Assembly (NCBI RefSeq): GCF_000213175.1
Contig: NW_009799101.1
Span: 4,697,570 to 4,761,569 of the forward strand
Length of the DNA: 64,000 bases
Source of the DNA: Neurospora tetrasperma FGSC 2508
Taxonomy: Eukaryota > Ascomycota > Sordariomycetes > Sordariales > Sordariaceae
Reading direction: 5' to 3'
Under the pieces are notes generated by a model. That model did no database searches. It was not told where the DNA came from and saw only the letters and a program-made list of their open reading frames with translations. Each line of letters opens with the position of its first letter. The stretch's first letter is position 1. Below are positions 45,636 to 58,236 of the stretch, piece by piece. Made by a program: the position numbers and the translations under genes.

Positions 45636-47501
45636 ATGCCAAAGCCACCATCACACCCCCGATACCAAGCCGTGGCGCGGTCGGAACCATATCCGAGCAG
45701 TGCCAACAGGAACGGTGGCGGTCATAACAACCATGATGGAGGTCACGGTCACAGTGGGCGTCATGGGAGTACGGGAATGATGTATCACCACGCCGCGGGG
45801 TCAATGAACACCACAGTGGGAGTGACACCCGGGGTTCCACCACCGGCGCATCAACAATCAGCGGCCCCGCCGAATTACGGGTACGGCGGGAATCCCGGGA
45901 TCGGCGCCGGGTCTGGGCCCGGAGCGGGGACTGGAATGATGAACCCTCAATATGCGACAGCAACAATAACATCAACTCCACGGACAATACCTAGGAATTT
46001 TGGCGGACAACAATCGTCACCATCGTCGTCGACATCGACTTACGGACAGCAGCCGTCTTTTGAATCCTTACAGGGGCCGAATCAGCCTCACAACAGCAGC
46101 CCCTCTTCAGCGCCAAACTTTCAGCTGACAGGCTATCAGCACCAGAATCATGCCCTACAACAACAACATTCTCAACACCAACAACACCACCAAGGCCCCA
46201 CTATCGTCAACCAAAACGCCGCCCACCCAACCCACTTTCCTCCCCAACCGCAACCACAACAACAACAAGGATATCAACCACCAAACCACCACCACCAACC
46301 ACCTCAAACTCAAGTAGCCCACCCAACCCAAAGTCCAATTCCTAATCCGAGCTCGTCCTACAACCCCCGCCCAACCCCCCCTTCCCCAAGCCTGCACAAC
46401 CCTACAACCTCCTGGACCCCTCGCGAAGACGCCCTCCTTCTCTCCTCGCGCGCCTCGCAACTCCCCTGGTCCGAGCTGCAGCGGCTACACTTCCCCGGTA
46501 AGACGGCCAACGCCTGCCGCAAGCGACACGAGCGTCTTATCGAAAAGCGCCAGGCCGAAGAGGAAGTTGATGAGGATCGATTGGCGCGCATAGCAGGGGA
46601 ATATGTAAAGATGAGAGGGGAGCTATGGCAGGGGTTGGCGGAACGGATAGGGATGGATGTAAAAGAGGTAGAGGAGCGGTGTTTGGGGATGGGGGTGGGG
46701 AGGTTGAAGGTTGCGGGACGGAGAGGGGGGAGGAGGAGGGCGTCGTATCCTGTTGTTGCGACGGGGATGGCAGGAATGGGGCCAGTGTCGACAGTGATGC
46801 CGATGATGTTCAGTCAAGGTCAGGGCCAGGGACAGGGACAGGGTGATGCAGAGGAAGGAAGGAATTACACGCATAGTCCGGTACAGATTGGTTCTACGGG
46901 CGCAGGGCAATCAATGATCGGACCAGGGCCGGGACATGGAATGGGAATGGGCATGCTACCACCGCAAACCGCACCACCACTTACCACTCTGGTGCCGATA
47001 CCGCCTCCTACCACCGCTGGACACGGGTACAACGTCAACACGTCTGCCTTACCGACCTCTTCAACACCGGGCATTCCACCACCACCACTACTTCCTCTGA
47101 TGCAGCAGCAGCAACAACAACAGCAACAACCAAGAGTGGCGTTTGGTGGGTATCTCAACGGACGATCAAGTTCAAGAAGGCCGACGCATCCTTTACCTTA
47201 TTCTTCTGCGCCACCATTAGCATCAGCATCAGCATCAGTATCAGCATCCACGCCCGTGGGTGTGAGTGCGAACACCAACCCGCCCGGGAGATTTGATCAA
47301 GGACAAAGACAAGGTCGAGGTCAAGGACAGCAGTGGCCTCGACAAGGAGGCGTGAATCCCGCCGGGTCCGTGGGAATGGGGATGGGGATGACGGTTCCTG
47401 CTGCATCGACGACAGGACCACCGACGCCACAGACGTGGCATAGTGGTGGTGGTGGTGGTGGTGGTGGTGGTGGTGGTTATCCTCCGTCTTCGTTTGGATA
47501 G
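45636..47501 (+). CDS. Gln/Pro-rich protein with a Myb/SANT-like domain
   Basis: A single exon of 621 residues. A Myb/SANT-like segment at about 257-305 starts SWTPREDALLLSSRASQLPW and ends in PGKTANACRKRHERL, the typical trihelical DNA-binding layout. A second helical part (about 310-355) and an RRGGRRRA patch follow. The flanks are low complexity: His/Gln/Pro-rich before, GQGQ runs, a Q9 tract, an (AlaSer)n run coded by GCATCA repeats, and a Gly11 C-terminal tract. It is likely nuclear, a transcriptional regulator of the fungal single-Myb type. Several coding microsatellites make its length prone to vary. Confidence 0.8.
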   Translation: MPKPPSHPRYQAVARSEPYPSSANRNGGGHNNHDGGHGHSGRHGSTGMMYHHAAGSMNTTVGVTPGVPPPAHQQSAAPPNYGYGGNPGIGAGSGPGAGTGMMNPQYATATITSTPRTIPRNFGGQQSSPSSSTSTYGQQPSFESLQGPNQPHNSSPSSAPNFQLTGYQHQNHALQQQHSQHQQHHQGPTIVNQNAAHPTHFPPQPQPQQQQGYQPPNHHHQPPQTQVAHPTQSPIPNPSSSYNPRPTPPSPSLHNPTTSWTPREDALLLSSRASQLPWSELQRLHFPGKTANACRKRHERLIEKRQAEEEVDEDRLARIAGEYVKMRGELWQGLAERIGMDVKEVEERCLGMGVGRLKVAGRRGGRRRASYPVVATGMAGMGPVSTVMPMMFSQGQGQGQGQGDAEEGRNYTHSPVQIGSTGAGQSMIGPGPGHGMGMGMLPPQTAPPLTTLVPIPPPTTAGHGYNVNTSALPTSSTPGIPPPPLLPLMQQQQQQQQQPRVAFGGYLNGRSSSRRPTHPLPYSSAPPLASASASVSASTPVGVSANTNPPGRFDQGQRQGRGQGQQWPRQGGVNPAGSVGMGMGMTVPAASTTGPPTPQTWHSGGGGGGGGGGGYPPSSFG

Positions 47502-48346
47502 AGGTAATGAATAGGTAGTTTCTCATTGTGATGGTCGTCATGAGAATGATGCATGGCCGTGTCCTTGAAGTAAAAGAATAGCGTGTTTGTACATAGAGGT
47601 AGAAAGGGAAAAGATAATGGTCAGTTATAGAGATCTCTTTGATTGTCCTTAACTCGCTTTGTAAAACTAAAAGTATCTCATCATTTCTTGTTGTCGTTAT
47701 CACGACTTTGACCGTTGGTGTTGAAGACGGTGACCCACAATAAATGATTGACCCAGGTGGAGATTGACTTAACTGCCTGCCACTCTGCCACTTGGAGACA
47801 TTTCGGGCGATTTGACTAGAGGCACCCATATCGGCAGGTTCCTTGTGTGTTTAAACATCTTTCAATATCAGACCGTGAATTCATTTTCTGTCCTTGTTAA
47901 GTCACGGGACTGCCACTCGCGGCTACCTACCTCAGCGCTTCAGCTGGCCGCCACCTGTGCCGCAATGCACAGCCCTGGGACTGTGTCACCTTCCCGTCCT
48001 TCGCTTCTCTTCCGAACTCAACCCTTTTTTTCTTCCCACCGATGGTCTCACGACATCCTGTACCCCCTTACACGGCGTAAAACGACCTCCAATCTCGGAC
48101 ACTGCGCTCCTGCGGCACACATCAAAGACAACGACCACAAAATGAAGTTAAATATGGTGGCACAACAGCACCCATTGGATGGAAAATTCCCGGTGTGAGA
48201 CTTGAACGAATGTCGCCTTGCACTCAGCAACCAACCCTTAAGATGGCGCTGCCCCCACACGAGCTTCGCGCGCGCTCCCGCAATATAATGTCGTTAGTTC
48301 TACCGTGTTCAAGCCATAAGTACTGGCCTTGAGTCGGCCCAACACC
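47502..48346. other. Intergenic stretch, no gene seen
   Basis: Holds the 3' region of the Myb-like gene and the leader of the lectin-like gene. No supported coding frame. Confidence 0.5.
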
Positions 48347-49470
48347 ATGGCCCATCAAACATCACCACCAGGCGAGGGCTGCTACGTCCCGAGTCATACC
48401 ACCGATCATCCATACCAATATGCTCAAAGGCAACCGGGGCCAGACGAGTCCCCGAACTGGGCCGACGGTCTAGAGGTTGTACCATACGAACAACTCAAGG
48501 ATACACAACACTGGCCCGAGGTTCGTCAGGAGGAAGTGGGCAAGGAAGTCACTCCGGACACTGCTCTGGCCAACAACTGGAAATGGAAGGATGAACGCGA
48601 TCAGTACAATGCTGGCCGAGCACCCGAAATTGCCGACACTCAACCCAGTGCCAAGCCGAACCGAAAACGATTATGCATTATACTAGGCAGTGTCCTTGCG
48701 GTTATTTTGATAGTCGCTGCTATTGTCGGCGGTGTGGTCGGGAGTAAGGCGGCTCGGAACTCGAAATCAAGCACAGCTCCGGTTCTCGATAGCGGTGGTG
48801 ATGGTGGCTCTTCGACCACGATACCGACTCCATCACAAACAACGACGGGAGGAGGGGCAGTCTCAACTACTGCTGCTGCTAACGCTGGAGCAATTCGTTC
48901 AGGTTCACCTTTTGCCGTCGCCAGTTGGCGGAATGACAAGGGCAACGTTGCGCTCTACTTGTTCTACCAAGACAAGAGCAACGATGTCTACTACATCAAG
49001 CACGACGGAGCCACGTGGGGAAAGCCTGTCAACATCATAACCGGTCTCAGGAGAAACACCCGTCTAACCGCCACCATCATTCTCAATGGCTTTGGTAACC
49101 CCGCAAGGGTATGGATGTTCAGCACCACAGCCGAGACCATTTCTAGCTGCTAACACGTCTCCAGCCTCACGTTATCCTGACCTACATCGGTGCCGGTTCT
49201 ACCGTACTAGGAATGGCGATCAACGAGAACAATAATCCTGCTGTCAGTGACGACCCCAACATCAAAAAAATGTCGCTTGAGGCCATGGCCAATTCAAGCA
49301 CAGCCAGCTATTATCCCGCAACCGTATACCAAGCTGCGAGCGGGGAACTCGGTCAGGCTCGTATATTCATGCTTCAGTGGCTTAACAGGATGACGGGGAT
49401 AATGGCGCTTCCTGGCACGAGCTTGGCCATGGTACCCATCTCCACTCGCTGGGCAAACTATTCAACATCG

Positions 49471-49475
49471 GGAGG
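49471..49475 (+). repeat. Left target-site duplication GGAGG
   Basis: GGAGG at 49471-49475 is repeated at 56126-56130 directly after the right LTR. Removing one copy with the element leaves the host codons in frame (Gly-Gly-Tyr). Confidence 0.88.
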
Positions 49476-49648
49476 TATTGTGGTGTGGAGCGCCCAAATT
49501 GCCATTCACTAGCATGCCCGAATGGCTTAGTCACATGTGGGGCCCACTAGGGCGCCACCACTATGTATTTTAACCCTCCACAATTCTTTTCCTTCCTAGT
49601 TCTTAACTTAGCACAATCATTACGCTTCTTATACCTACGAGTCCAAGA
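49476..49648 (+). repeat. Left LTR of the copia element
   Basis: 173 bp, same length as the right LTR. The two differ at about 20 positions, by eye all transitions, as expected from RIP. It is much less AT-rich than the interior. Confidence 0.9.
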
Positions 49649-52600
49649 GGTTATAAACCCTCTGTACGCAATCTTTTATATTGCAATACTGCGTATAACT
49701 ATTTATAAGTCCTAGAAAATCAATAAGAAGGTAGGCAATACCTTTTTGAGCGCAAACTAATAAGAATAAAAAGACGAATAACACCAGGCGCAAATTAATA
49801 AGAATAAGAAAACGAACGATACTAGGCGTAAGTTAAGATTATAATTTTATAATATTGGGTATATATTATATATAAATACTATTTACAAATCCCCTTTCCT
49901 TTTATAAATTTCTAAATATTTTTATTAAACGGTAAATAAGAATAAAAATAAGACTAAAAACCTATTAAGCGACAAAATCGGTGAAAATCGTAAGTAATTC
50001 AAAATATACCTACCTCTATACTATTACAACTTCGATAATTGATAATATAAATTACTAAAACATATAATATAATTTTAATATTAGTGATAATAAGGACCTT
50101 ACTACTATATCTTTCAATACAACTATCCTAAATTCTTTAAAGGGCGAATTTAACTTCAATACTTAGGTTTGTACCCTAAAAATTAAATTCGCTTTATAGG
50201 GCCTCAAATATTATATTACTAGTAATATTATTAAACCTACTATTAATAGCGCAATTAAAGTAAATAATGAAAAGCGGCTATACTAATAGTAAATAGAATA
50301 TACTAAAGTAATAGTTATTATTTACTTTACAATCTGTAATGAGAAGGTCCAAAACACTCTATTAATCAACAGTTGGGACAAAAATAATAATAATCCAAAA
50401 TATTTATTCAACTTTACTAAGAATAATATTTCTAATATTATAAATAAAGCTAAGAGTAACGGCTTTAATAAATATTAGACTATTAAATGCGCTATATTTA
50501 TAATACTTGAAGCATTTTTAATACGCTAGTACATCTTACGCAAGCGTATAAAGGATATTAAATTTAGAATTAATGATACTATCGAATTTACTAACCTCTT
50601 CAATACTATTAAATACTCATTCCCCACTGAGGCTATAATATAGGCTGCGGATATAAATAAGAACGAATTAACTACTATATCTTTCCTAATTCAATTATCT
50701 ACTCTAACTAATACCTAAAAGAACTATACTAATATAATTGTAGCGAAGGTTAAAATTAATACTAAGGATACAGCTAAGGAGAATAAAATAAAGGACGATA
50801 ACGGTCCAAAGTATATTAATTGCAACGTTTGCTAAAAGAAGATTTTTAGAGGTTTAAAATATTATGTTTATAATTATTATTAAATCCTTAATACTCTAAA
50901 CTAGTAATAATATAAGCTGGATAAAGCCCTAAATACCTAGAAGAATAAAATAAAGATGATGACTTTCAAGAAGAGTAATAGTAATACTACTACAACTATC
51001 GCTTATAATAATACTAATATTAATAATCCGCTTACTATTTCTAGTATTAACTCCAACCTATTATTTGGCTTTGGAGGACTATCTTTCAATAATAATTAGG
51101 ACGAGAAGGATTTTTACTAGAACTCCTAACAATTTTAGAACCAACTACTCATCAAGTAGATAGCATTCAATATAACTTCGTCAAAGTCTAATAAACTCCT
51201 AAGGCAATAACCGTAATACGAAATATAGTATTATTCGATAGTAGAAATAGTTCTAATATATTTAATAATATTAAGTAATTTATAGAACTGTACCTTCTAC
51301 TCAAACTAATTACCTATTCAGTCGGTAATAGTAAAAAATCTAGATCCTACTATATTAGAATAAGAGAATTAAATTTAGTTACTACGAAGGAGAGAAGGAT
51401 ATTAATTGAAATTAAAGATACTATACTCTATCCTTCAATTTCAGAAAATTTAATTACAATGAGAGGTCTTTTTAATAATAGTATAGTATAATTAATAGAA
51501 ACTAATAAAATAACTTTAAGAATAAAATAAGAAGAGGTTTAGTATAATTGGATTACGAATTTACTAATACTACCGGCTATACTACTACTAAATATTAACG
51601 AGAAATTCAGATCTAAGGCACCTAAATTAGCCTTTATAGCTACTATTAACTATAAAACTATATATTATAAATTCATATATATAGGAAAGAAATAGGTTAT
51701 AAAAGTTTACAAAAATATGGGCATTAAGCTAGCCAATACTAAAAGAATAGAATATACTACCTACCTCAGGAGTAAATTAACTAATATAGTCTATAAGATC
51801 TCAAATTTAATAATAACTACACTTTTAGAATTCGTAAGGGTTAATATATAGAGCTACAATATAACTGGCTACTTAGATATAAAGTATATTATATATTTTA
51901 TGTATATAGTTTTAGGATTTTGCTAGATTAAAGGTATAAAAGATAAGAGCGAAGGCTTTAATATAATTAAAGAGTAGAAGAAATAGGTAGAACTTCAAAC
52001 GGGTTTAAAGGTTAAAGTACTTAGCTTAGATAGAAGTACAGAATTTAATTTTGGCTCTAAAGATTTCCAAAACGACAAAATCATTATAGAGGTACAACAA
52101 GAAGGTATTAAAATTATAAAAATACTAGTATATACTCTATAGATAAATAGCATACCGGAACGAGTAGGAAGGGTAATAATAGAAAAGATAAAGGCTACTA
52201 TTATTTAATACAATATTTCTATTAAATTCTAACTATTAATAATCGATTTAATAATCAAAATTATAAATCTTTTGCCTATAAAAGCTAATAATAAATATAT
52301 TAATCCACACGAAATACTAAATTAAACTATAAGCATTCCAAACCGCAAACCCAATATCAAACACCTTCAGACACACTACTATATAGCGTACTACTATATT
52401 AAAAAGCAAAAACGTATCTAAGAAAATAAATTTACTAAATATTTAAGAAGAGGTTATTTAGTAAATTATACCGACCTAAATAGAAGAATCTTCTATATCT
52501 AAGACCCGGAATATAAATAATTTATTAAAGCTAGTATAATACAATTCCTGAAAGTAGAGGAGGAATAATCGTTAGAAGAGCAGGTACTAAATTATATAAT

Positions 52601-55600
52601 TATATTTTCTGACTAATTAATCGAGGATATAAATAAAGTTTTCAAGAGCGGAAAAGAGGTTTGGATTATTATTACTAAACTTAAACTACTAGAATTAATT
52701 TAAAGAATTAAAACTTAAAAATTTAAAAAGGAAAGATAGGGAAATAAAGAAGGACGGCCCTAATTACCTATTAACGAAATTATAAGCCTTAAATTACTAA
52801 TAATTAACTAATTAAGATTACTTATACCCTCCCTAAGTATTACTATAACCTTTAGACCAATCCTATTAACCCTATTATAAATTCTACTACTAAAAAGTTT
52901 ATAGACTCTAACGCTAACCTCCTTAAATACCTCAACGAATTTTAAACCCCAAACTCTAATACAAACAATACAACCTACTATTCTAATAGAAGAATCCTTA
53001 ATTTTAATATTAATAAGTAGATCTATACGGCTACCGACTAATATACAACCCCGGGTATCTTAAAGAGCGACGCCCGCTGTTAATATAATAAATTTAATTA
53101 AATAGGATAATAATTAATTTAAATTATTTATTAATTTAAAAAACGAGGAAGAATTCGAGCCTTTTAACAATTCTTCCTTCGTAAACCAAAAAAATTTAAA
53201 TAAAAAGAAACCTATTCCATTATAAAGAAACCCAAGAAAGTAGTTATCCTCGGACCCTATAATTAATACTCCATTAAAACTACTAAAAAATTTAATTCAA
53301 ATAGAAAATTAATAATAAGAAGAATTAATAAAATAACAAAATATAAAACTAAACTAGACTACTACTTCGGTAATAATACCCCTAACAAGAACTAGCAAAC
53401 TAAGAAAACAAATAGCGCTACAACCAAGTACTCTAACTAAGAAATAAATTGTAGTCGATAATAATAATAAGCTTACTAGAAACGTTCCGACTTTCTACTT
53501 CAGCCTTCGGGAAAGGGAAATAGTCGAAAAGGATATTAACCTTATATACCTTATAAAAATAAAGATAGAATATAATCTTAAGGAAAGAGTACCTAGAAAT
53601 TATAAAAAAATATAGCAAATAATTAACTTTATAATATATTAGAAACCTATTATAGAAAATTAATCAAAAGTATTAAAAGATAAAGGAATTTACGAATTAG
53701 TACTATTTGAAAGAAATATAGAAATTTTCCTTAGAAAGTAAGTATATAATAAGAAGGATAACTATAATTCGAAGACTAAAGAGCCTAAAGCCCGATAGGT
53801 TGTATATAGTAATTTCGAATAAGGTTTTTAGGATATAGAAAATATTTATACGGCTATCGCCAACGTAGCGAGTGTAAAGATCTTCCTGGCTACTATAGCA
53901 ATTATAAATCTCAAATACTACTAATTCGATTTTAATACTATATTCTTAAATATACTAATACTGGAAGGAAAAATATACTATGTAGAATAGCCTACCGGAC
54001 TGGAAAAAGGACCTAAAGGACTTCAACGCCTAATTTATCTATTAAAAAGAACTCTATATAAACTTAAGAATAATCCTCTCTATTAGTTTTAGACGTTGCT
54101 ACTTATATTGAAAAATATAGGGTTTAAACTAGTAAGCAATAATATATATCTATTTAATAATAAAAAAAAAGGAGTACTATTAGTTCTATATATTAATAAT
54201 TTTCTAATTGCAATACCGACGATAGCTATTATCCTTAAAGTTAAAGATTAATTCCAATAGTATTTTAAATTTAAATATATAGGAGAGGTAAAAATATTCC
54301 TAGGCTTCGATGTTATAAGAAATTATAATGAGAAAACGGTTTTCGTCTTATAAACTCGTTATACTAAATTATTATTAAAGAAGTTTATTTATAAAAATCT
54401 TTATAGTATTAATACGCCCTAGCCTAATAATCTAAAAGTGGGGGACTACAAAATTAAAGACGAATTATTTAATTAATAGAAACCGTACATTAAAAAGACT
54501 AGGAGTTTCAATTACTTATTAATAAATATCCGGCTGGATATTACCTTTATAATCAATAAACTTTACAGAACTAATACTATACTGACTATAAAGTTAATAT
54601 TAATATTAAAATACTTATTTAGGTACTTAATAAAATACATTAATATAAGAATTACTCCAAGAAGCAAAATATTACCTTCAAATATAAATCTAAAAACATT
54701 CAACAATATATCTTTTACAAATAACCCATTAACTCAATACAATACCGGAGGATATATTATATTCGTTACAGGAGGACTAATATACTAAAAATCTAAAAAG
54801 CAAACCTTCGTTACAATAAGCATAATAGAGGCGGAATTTACCAACCTTATTCCAATAATAAAATTACTATAATAGATTTCTTAAATAATAAAGGAATTAA
54901 GCTTCGGATAACTAATACTAAAAGTATTATATACAAATAATAAGAATATAAGAGACCGAATCTTAAATCAAAAAGTCCCGGGTTGCAATTGCTATATAAA
55001 TATACGCTTCAAATAAATTATTAAGTAAGTAGAAGGCAAAGAGTTCGAAATTATTTACATTAAGGGGGAAAAAATAATTGTAAATAGACTAACGAAACTA
55101 TTAAAATTAAATAAGTGTGCCAAATTCATCAAACTCCTAAGTTTCGAAGTAAAGATAGTACCCTAGGTGTAAATATAAGAATGGCTCTAAAGGTATAAAT
55201 ATAAAAAAAATTGAACATTCTTACTAAATATTGAAAAAAAAAAAAAGAGAGAAAGGAATTCAACTTGACTTATTCCGCGTACCCTAATCGAATACCTTAT
55301 AATATACCCTTTTTTAAAGCGACTATTAATAATACCAAAAAATAATACGTCTTATAGTAATTTTACGTCTCCTATACCCCCGGACAAACCTATACCTATA
55401 ATGGATAAGATTGGAAGATAAGAAGGATTTAAAAGACGTTAATAATATATAACTAAGTGTTTAAAGAGAAAAACGAATTATAAATAGGGAATTAAACGTA
55501 CGAACTTTCAAGTTTATACTAATAGTAACTATAGACGTCCTATACAAACTGCTATACTACGGGCGTCCCTATAGTACCCCGGGGGGGGGGGGGGGTTAAT

Positions 55601-55952
55601 AATAATAAAATAATTTAAAATAAACTATATAGTTTAATTAGAACGTTTTAAGTGACTTTATAGTAAAAAAAGGGGTTATTATATAGAATAATAAATTTTA
55701 CATTGAGAAGGAATAGATTTAATAATATTCTAGCTAGTAGATAACTCCTAAGTAGGAATAAGAATACTAAGTAGCTTCCCATCTTAACACAAGCACTAAA
55801 ATTTTTTAGTAACATTTAATTGGTTATATCGATAAATAAGAAGAAAGGCCTACTTCAGACTGGAAAAGTGTATTTTAGGAGAATTGGAATTTGATTAAGG
55901 AGGGATACAAGGAAGAATAAGTCTATAAAGCCTATTTCGGGCTACAGGAGGG

Positions 55953-56125
55953 TATTATAGTATAGAGCGTCCAGATTGCTATTCACTAGTATACCCGAAT
56001 GGCTTGGTCATATATGGGGCCCACTAGGGCGCTACCACTATGTATTTTAGCCCTCCACAATTCTTTTCCTTCCTGGTTCTTAGCTTAGCACAATCATCAC
56101 GCTTCTTATGCCCACGAATCCAAGA
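55953..56125 (+). repeat. Right LTR of the copia element
   Basis: 173 bp, aligned end to end with the left LTR without gaps. It is preceded by a short purine-rich stretch (about 55946-55952), a likely polypurine tract. Confidence 0.9.
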
Positions 56126-56130
56126 GGAGG
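56126..56130 (+). repeat. Right target-site duplication GGAGG
   Basis: Second copy of the 5-bp duplication, joining directly to the next host exon segment at 56131. Confidence 0.88.
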
Positions 56131-56979
56131 ATATGGCTTGATTTACCAGAAGCCAGACGGTCGTATGGCCGCTGCTGTCCCCAATCTAGGCCCTGATGCT
56201 AGGACCAACGCTGTTAGCCCCTGGTTCAACAGTTCTAGTACGTTTTCTCCCTGACCATAACTCCTTCTCTACCTAGAGAGTTAGGTACCTAACAAACTCA
56301 GTCTTCCCCTCCGACATCACCCCTCCCAACGGCGCCCCTATCGCTGCCTGGATCACCAGCCGTCCCTCCTCTCCTTCCCACTTTCCAAACACGTACATCC
56401 TCTACCTCGATTCTGACTCCAACATTCAGATGGTTTACACCTCCTTTTCCGAGTCCGGAGACGGTTCTCCATCATGGAAGACGTCCGCGCCAGAAGCGCT
56501 AAAGGGGTTGGACAAAAGCACGGAGATCGGATGTGTCCTCATGGCGAGCATTGACAAGGATCAGAATGAGAACGAGATTCCGATTGAGGAAGATTCAGAG
56601 GAGGTCAATAGATGTTTCTTCCAGAAGGGAGGGAAACTTGTGGAGGCGAGGATGAGTGGGAGTGCAGGGACGGGCGACTTGGAGTGGAAGATTGTGGGAG
56701 AGGTGCCGCTGCCTTTATGATCAAGCAAAGAAAGTAGAATAAACAATTATGATACCCTTTCAGCGTCCCTGGTATTAATGAATTTTACTTTGACCAGTGA
56801 AGGTCAATCATTCTCGAGAACGAAAATAAAGACGGCTGCAAAAGATGAAAGGGAACTGTTTGTCACGCATTGGATTTTATTTTCATCATCGACTAAGGTA
56901 AGGTAACCATCTCTAATGTCGAAGGTCCAAGCGGGGGTTAATAAGTCAAACCTTTGAGGTTGATTTTCGGAAAGGGACA

Positions 56980-57265
56980 GTGGTCGAGCGGTATGGTGCG
57001 CAGCTTTCTGCAATCCCACCAGGGTTAGGCCCAGGGGAATACTGCCCGCTCAAGGCGGCCGCGTCACCGTAGAACTGTGTACAACGCTACACTAAATTAC
57101 GAGTGATAAGCGCTGAGTGGTGCCCCTCTGGGATAGTTATCTTGTAACTGGCGTCTTCCGGCTATGCAAATAGGGCTCTACTACTCCCTTCCAGTTGCTC
57201 AAACATCCCCTGTTCGATTCGCGATCGAGACCTTTCCATCTTCTTTTTATCTTTTTTTTTCCCCT
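56980..57265 (+). repeat. SINE-like short dispersed repeat, copy B
   Basis: Head at 56986 (ACAGTGGTCGAGCGG, box-A-like), then GCAATCCCACC, a body, the conserved core 57148-57217 and a T-rich tail to about 57262. Same orientation as copy A at 22.5-22.7 kb. In the core the ends pair as a 7-bp stem in both copies (57146-57152 with 57191-57197 here), with base changes that keep pairing. The tail abuts the 3' end of the secreted-protein gene at 57286. Confidence 0.45.
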
Positions 57266-57285
57266 CCCTACCTACCTATCCCATC

Positions 57286-58236
57286 TCAAGCCGTCGAAGT
57301 TGAAGTTGGCACCACACTCGCCGTCGTCGAACTCGTCGGCTTCACAGTCGAACTGCTCGAACTACTTCCACCCCCTCCACCACCCCCAGCACCAACAACA
57401 ACAGCCTGCACCACCTGCCCCAACGCATTCGTCACCACATTCACCAAACTCCCCAACGCCTCATACTTGTACGTCTTCTGCGTCAACCCCTTGCCCAAAT
57501 CCTTCACCGTCCCCGTAAACGTCATATTCTTCAAATAATTGCCCACAATCGTACTACCCCCGCCCACCACCTCCTGCACGATATTCCCCAAATTATCAAT
57601 CAGAAAATTCACTTTACTATCTCCCTGCACAACACTCCCCAACAATCCATCCACAGCACCGATAACCCCGTCCACCGCATCCACCACGCCATCAATCAAG
57701 TTAATCAAGGCAGGGTTGAGATCCAGAGTGGAGAGCGTGCGATTGACGACTTTAACGAGGTTTCCGAGACGAATGACCAGGTCGAGGTTGGCGTCCACGT
57801 CGGCTATGGTGATGTTCACTTTGTCGATTCCCACTTGGACGCCGGCGTTGAGTTGCACTAGGGAAGCAACTTCGGCGGCTAGAGCGATGTCGGCGCGGAG
57901 GTTGTTGACGTCTAGCTCGATGCGGCCGACGTGCAGTTCGGGGATATGGAGGAGCACGTCGGGAGGGCCTTTGGGGCCGTAGTTGGTGCCTGAGGGGCCG
58001 GGGACGGTGGCGGTGGCGGAGGGCTTTGAAGAGGTGGTTTTTCTGGGGGAGGTGGAGGATGAGGATGCTCTTGGTGAGGATGAGGTAGGCGGGATGGACA
58101 TGGAGACAGAGGTGGCGGCTGCTGTTGAGGTTGGTTGGGTGCTGGACTCAGGTTTTGCTGAGGACTGGGCTGCTGAAAGGGTGACGAGGAGCCCAAAGAG
58201 GAGGAAGAGGAGGAAGGTGGTGGTGAGGGACCTCAT
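57286..58236 (-). CDS. Secreted protein of a fungal hypothetical family (paralogue 1)
   Basis: A single exon of 316 residues. A clear signal peptide (MRSLTTTFLLFLLFGLLVTL, cut after about residue 23) is followed by a Ser/Thr/Pro-rich stretch likely to be O-glycosylated. A central domain of short alternating hydrophobic segments (about 90-180; ELHVGRIELDVNNLRADIAL, then LNAGVQVGIDKVNITIADVD, TLSTLDLNP) comes next. The C-terminus is a Gly8/Ser-Thr-rich tail. Potential N-glycosylation sites include NIT, NRT and NMT. The central domain is shared with the gene at 59183-60223. I know it as a recurring ascomycete secreted family but no function. There is no clear GPI signal at the very end. Confidence 0.8.
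   Translation of the reverse strand: MRSLTTTFLLFLLFGLLVTLSAAQSSAKPESSTQPTSTAAATSVSMSIPPTSSSPRASSSSTSPRKTTSSKPSATATVPGPSGTNYGPKGPPDVLLHIPELHVGRIELDVNNLRADIALAAEVASLVQLNAGVQVGIDKVNITIADVDANLDLVIRLGNLVKVVNRTLSTLDLNPALINLIDGVVDAVDGVIGAVDGLLGSVVQGDSKVNFLIDNLGNIVQEVVGGGSTIVGNYLKNMTFTGTVKDLGKGLTQKTYKYEALGSLVNVVTNALGQVVQAVVVGAGGGGGGGSSSSSSTVKPTSSTTASVVPTSTSTA

Larger units (their letters stand above)
49476..56125 (+). mobile_element. Ty1/copia LTR retrotransposon, heavily RIP-mutated fossil
   Basis: A 6650-bp element with 173-bp direct repeats at both ends and a 5-bp target duplication, inserted in the same orientation as the host gene. The inside is very AT-rich and riddled with breaks in every frame (many dozens), as RIP leaves behind. 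Recognisable parts on the plus strand follow the copia order: an integrase-like zone, a reverse-transcriptase zone near 54.1-54.4 kb and an RNase H zone near 54.75-54.85 kb just before the right end. It cannot move by itself. LTR difference is no clock here, because RIP changes many sites in one sexual cycle. Undamaged host exons beside it suggest a fairly young insertion. Confidence 0.9.
48347..56720 (+). pseudogene. Membrane-anchored fucose-lectin-like protein gene, split by a copia element
   Basis: Host exons are 48347-49108, 49165-49475, then after the insertion 56131-56237 and 56302-56720. Without the element and one copy of its target duplication they total 533 codons in one frame, so the gene was whole before insertion. 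The product starts with a Pro-rich tail, has one membrane segment (LCIILGSVLAVILIVAAIVG, about residues 108-127), a Ser/Thr/Gly linker and an outer domain with blades such as SPFAVASWRNDKGNVALYLF, resembling fungal fucose-specific lectin propellers. Introns are GTATGG...CCAG and GTACGT...TCAG. As it stands, the left part would read a few codons into the LTR and stop near 49512, losing the C-terminal third. Confidence 0.8.

Noticed and set aside
56986-57062. Possible tRNA-Ser/Leu gene
   Set aside because: The box A is good, but the anticodon arm and T-arm do not form. Treated as the head of the SINE-like repeat.
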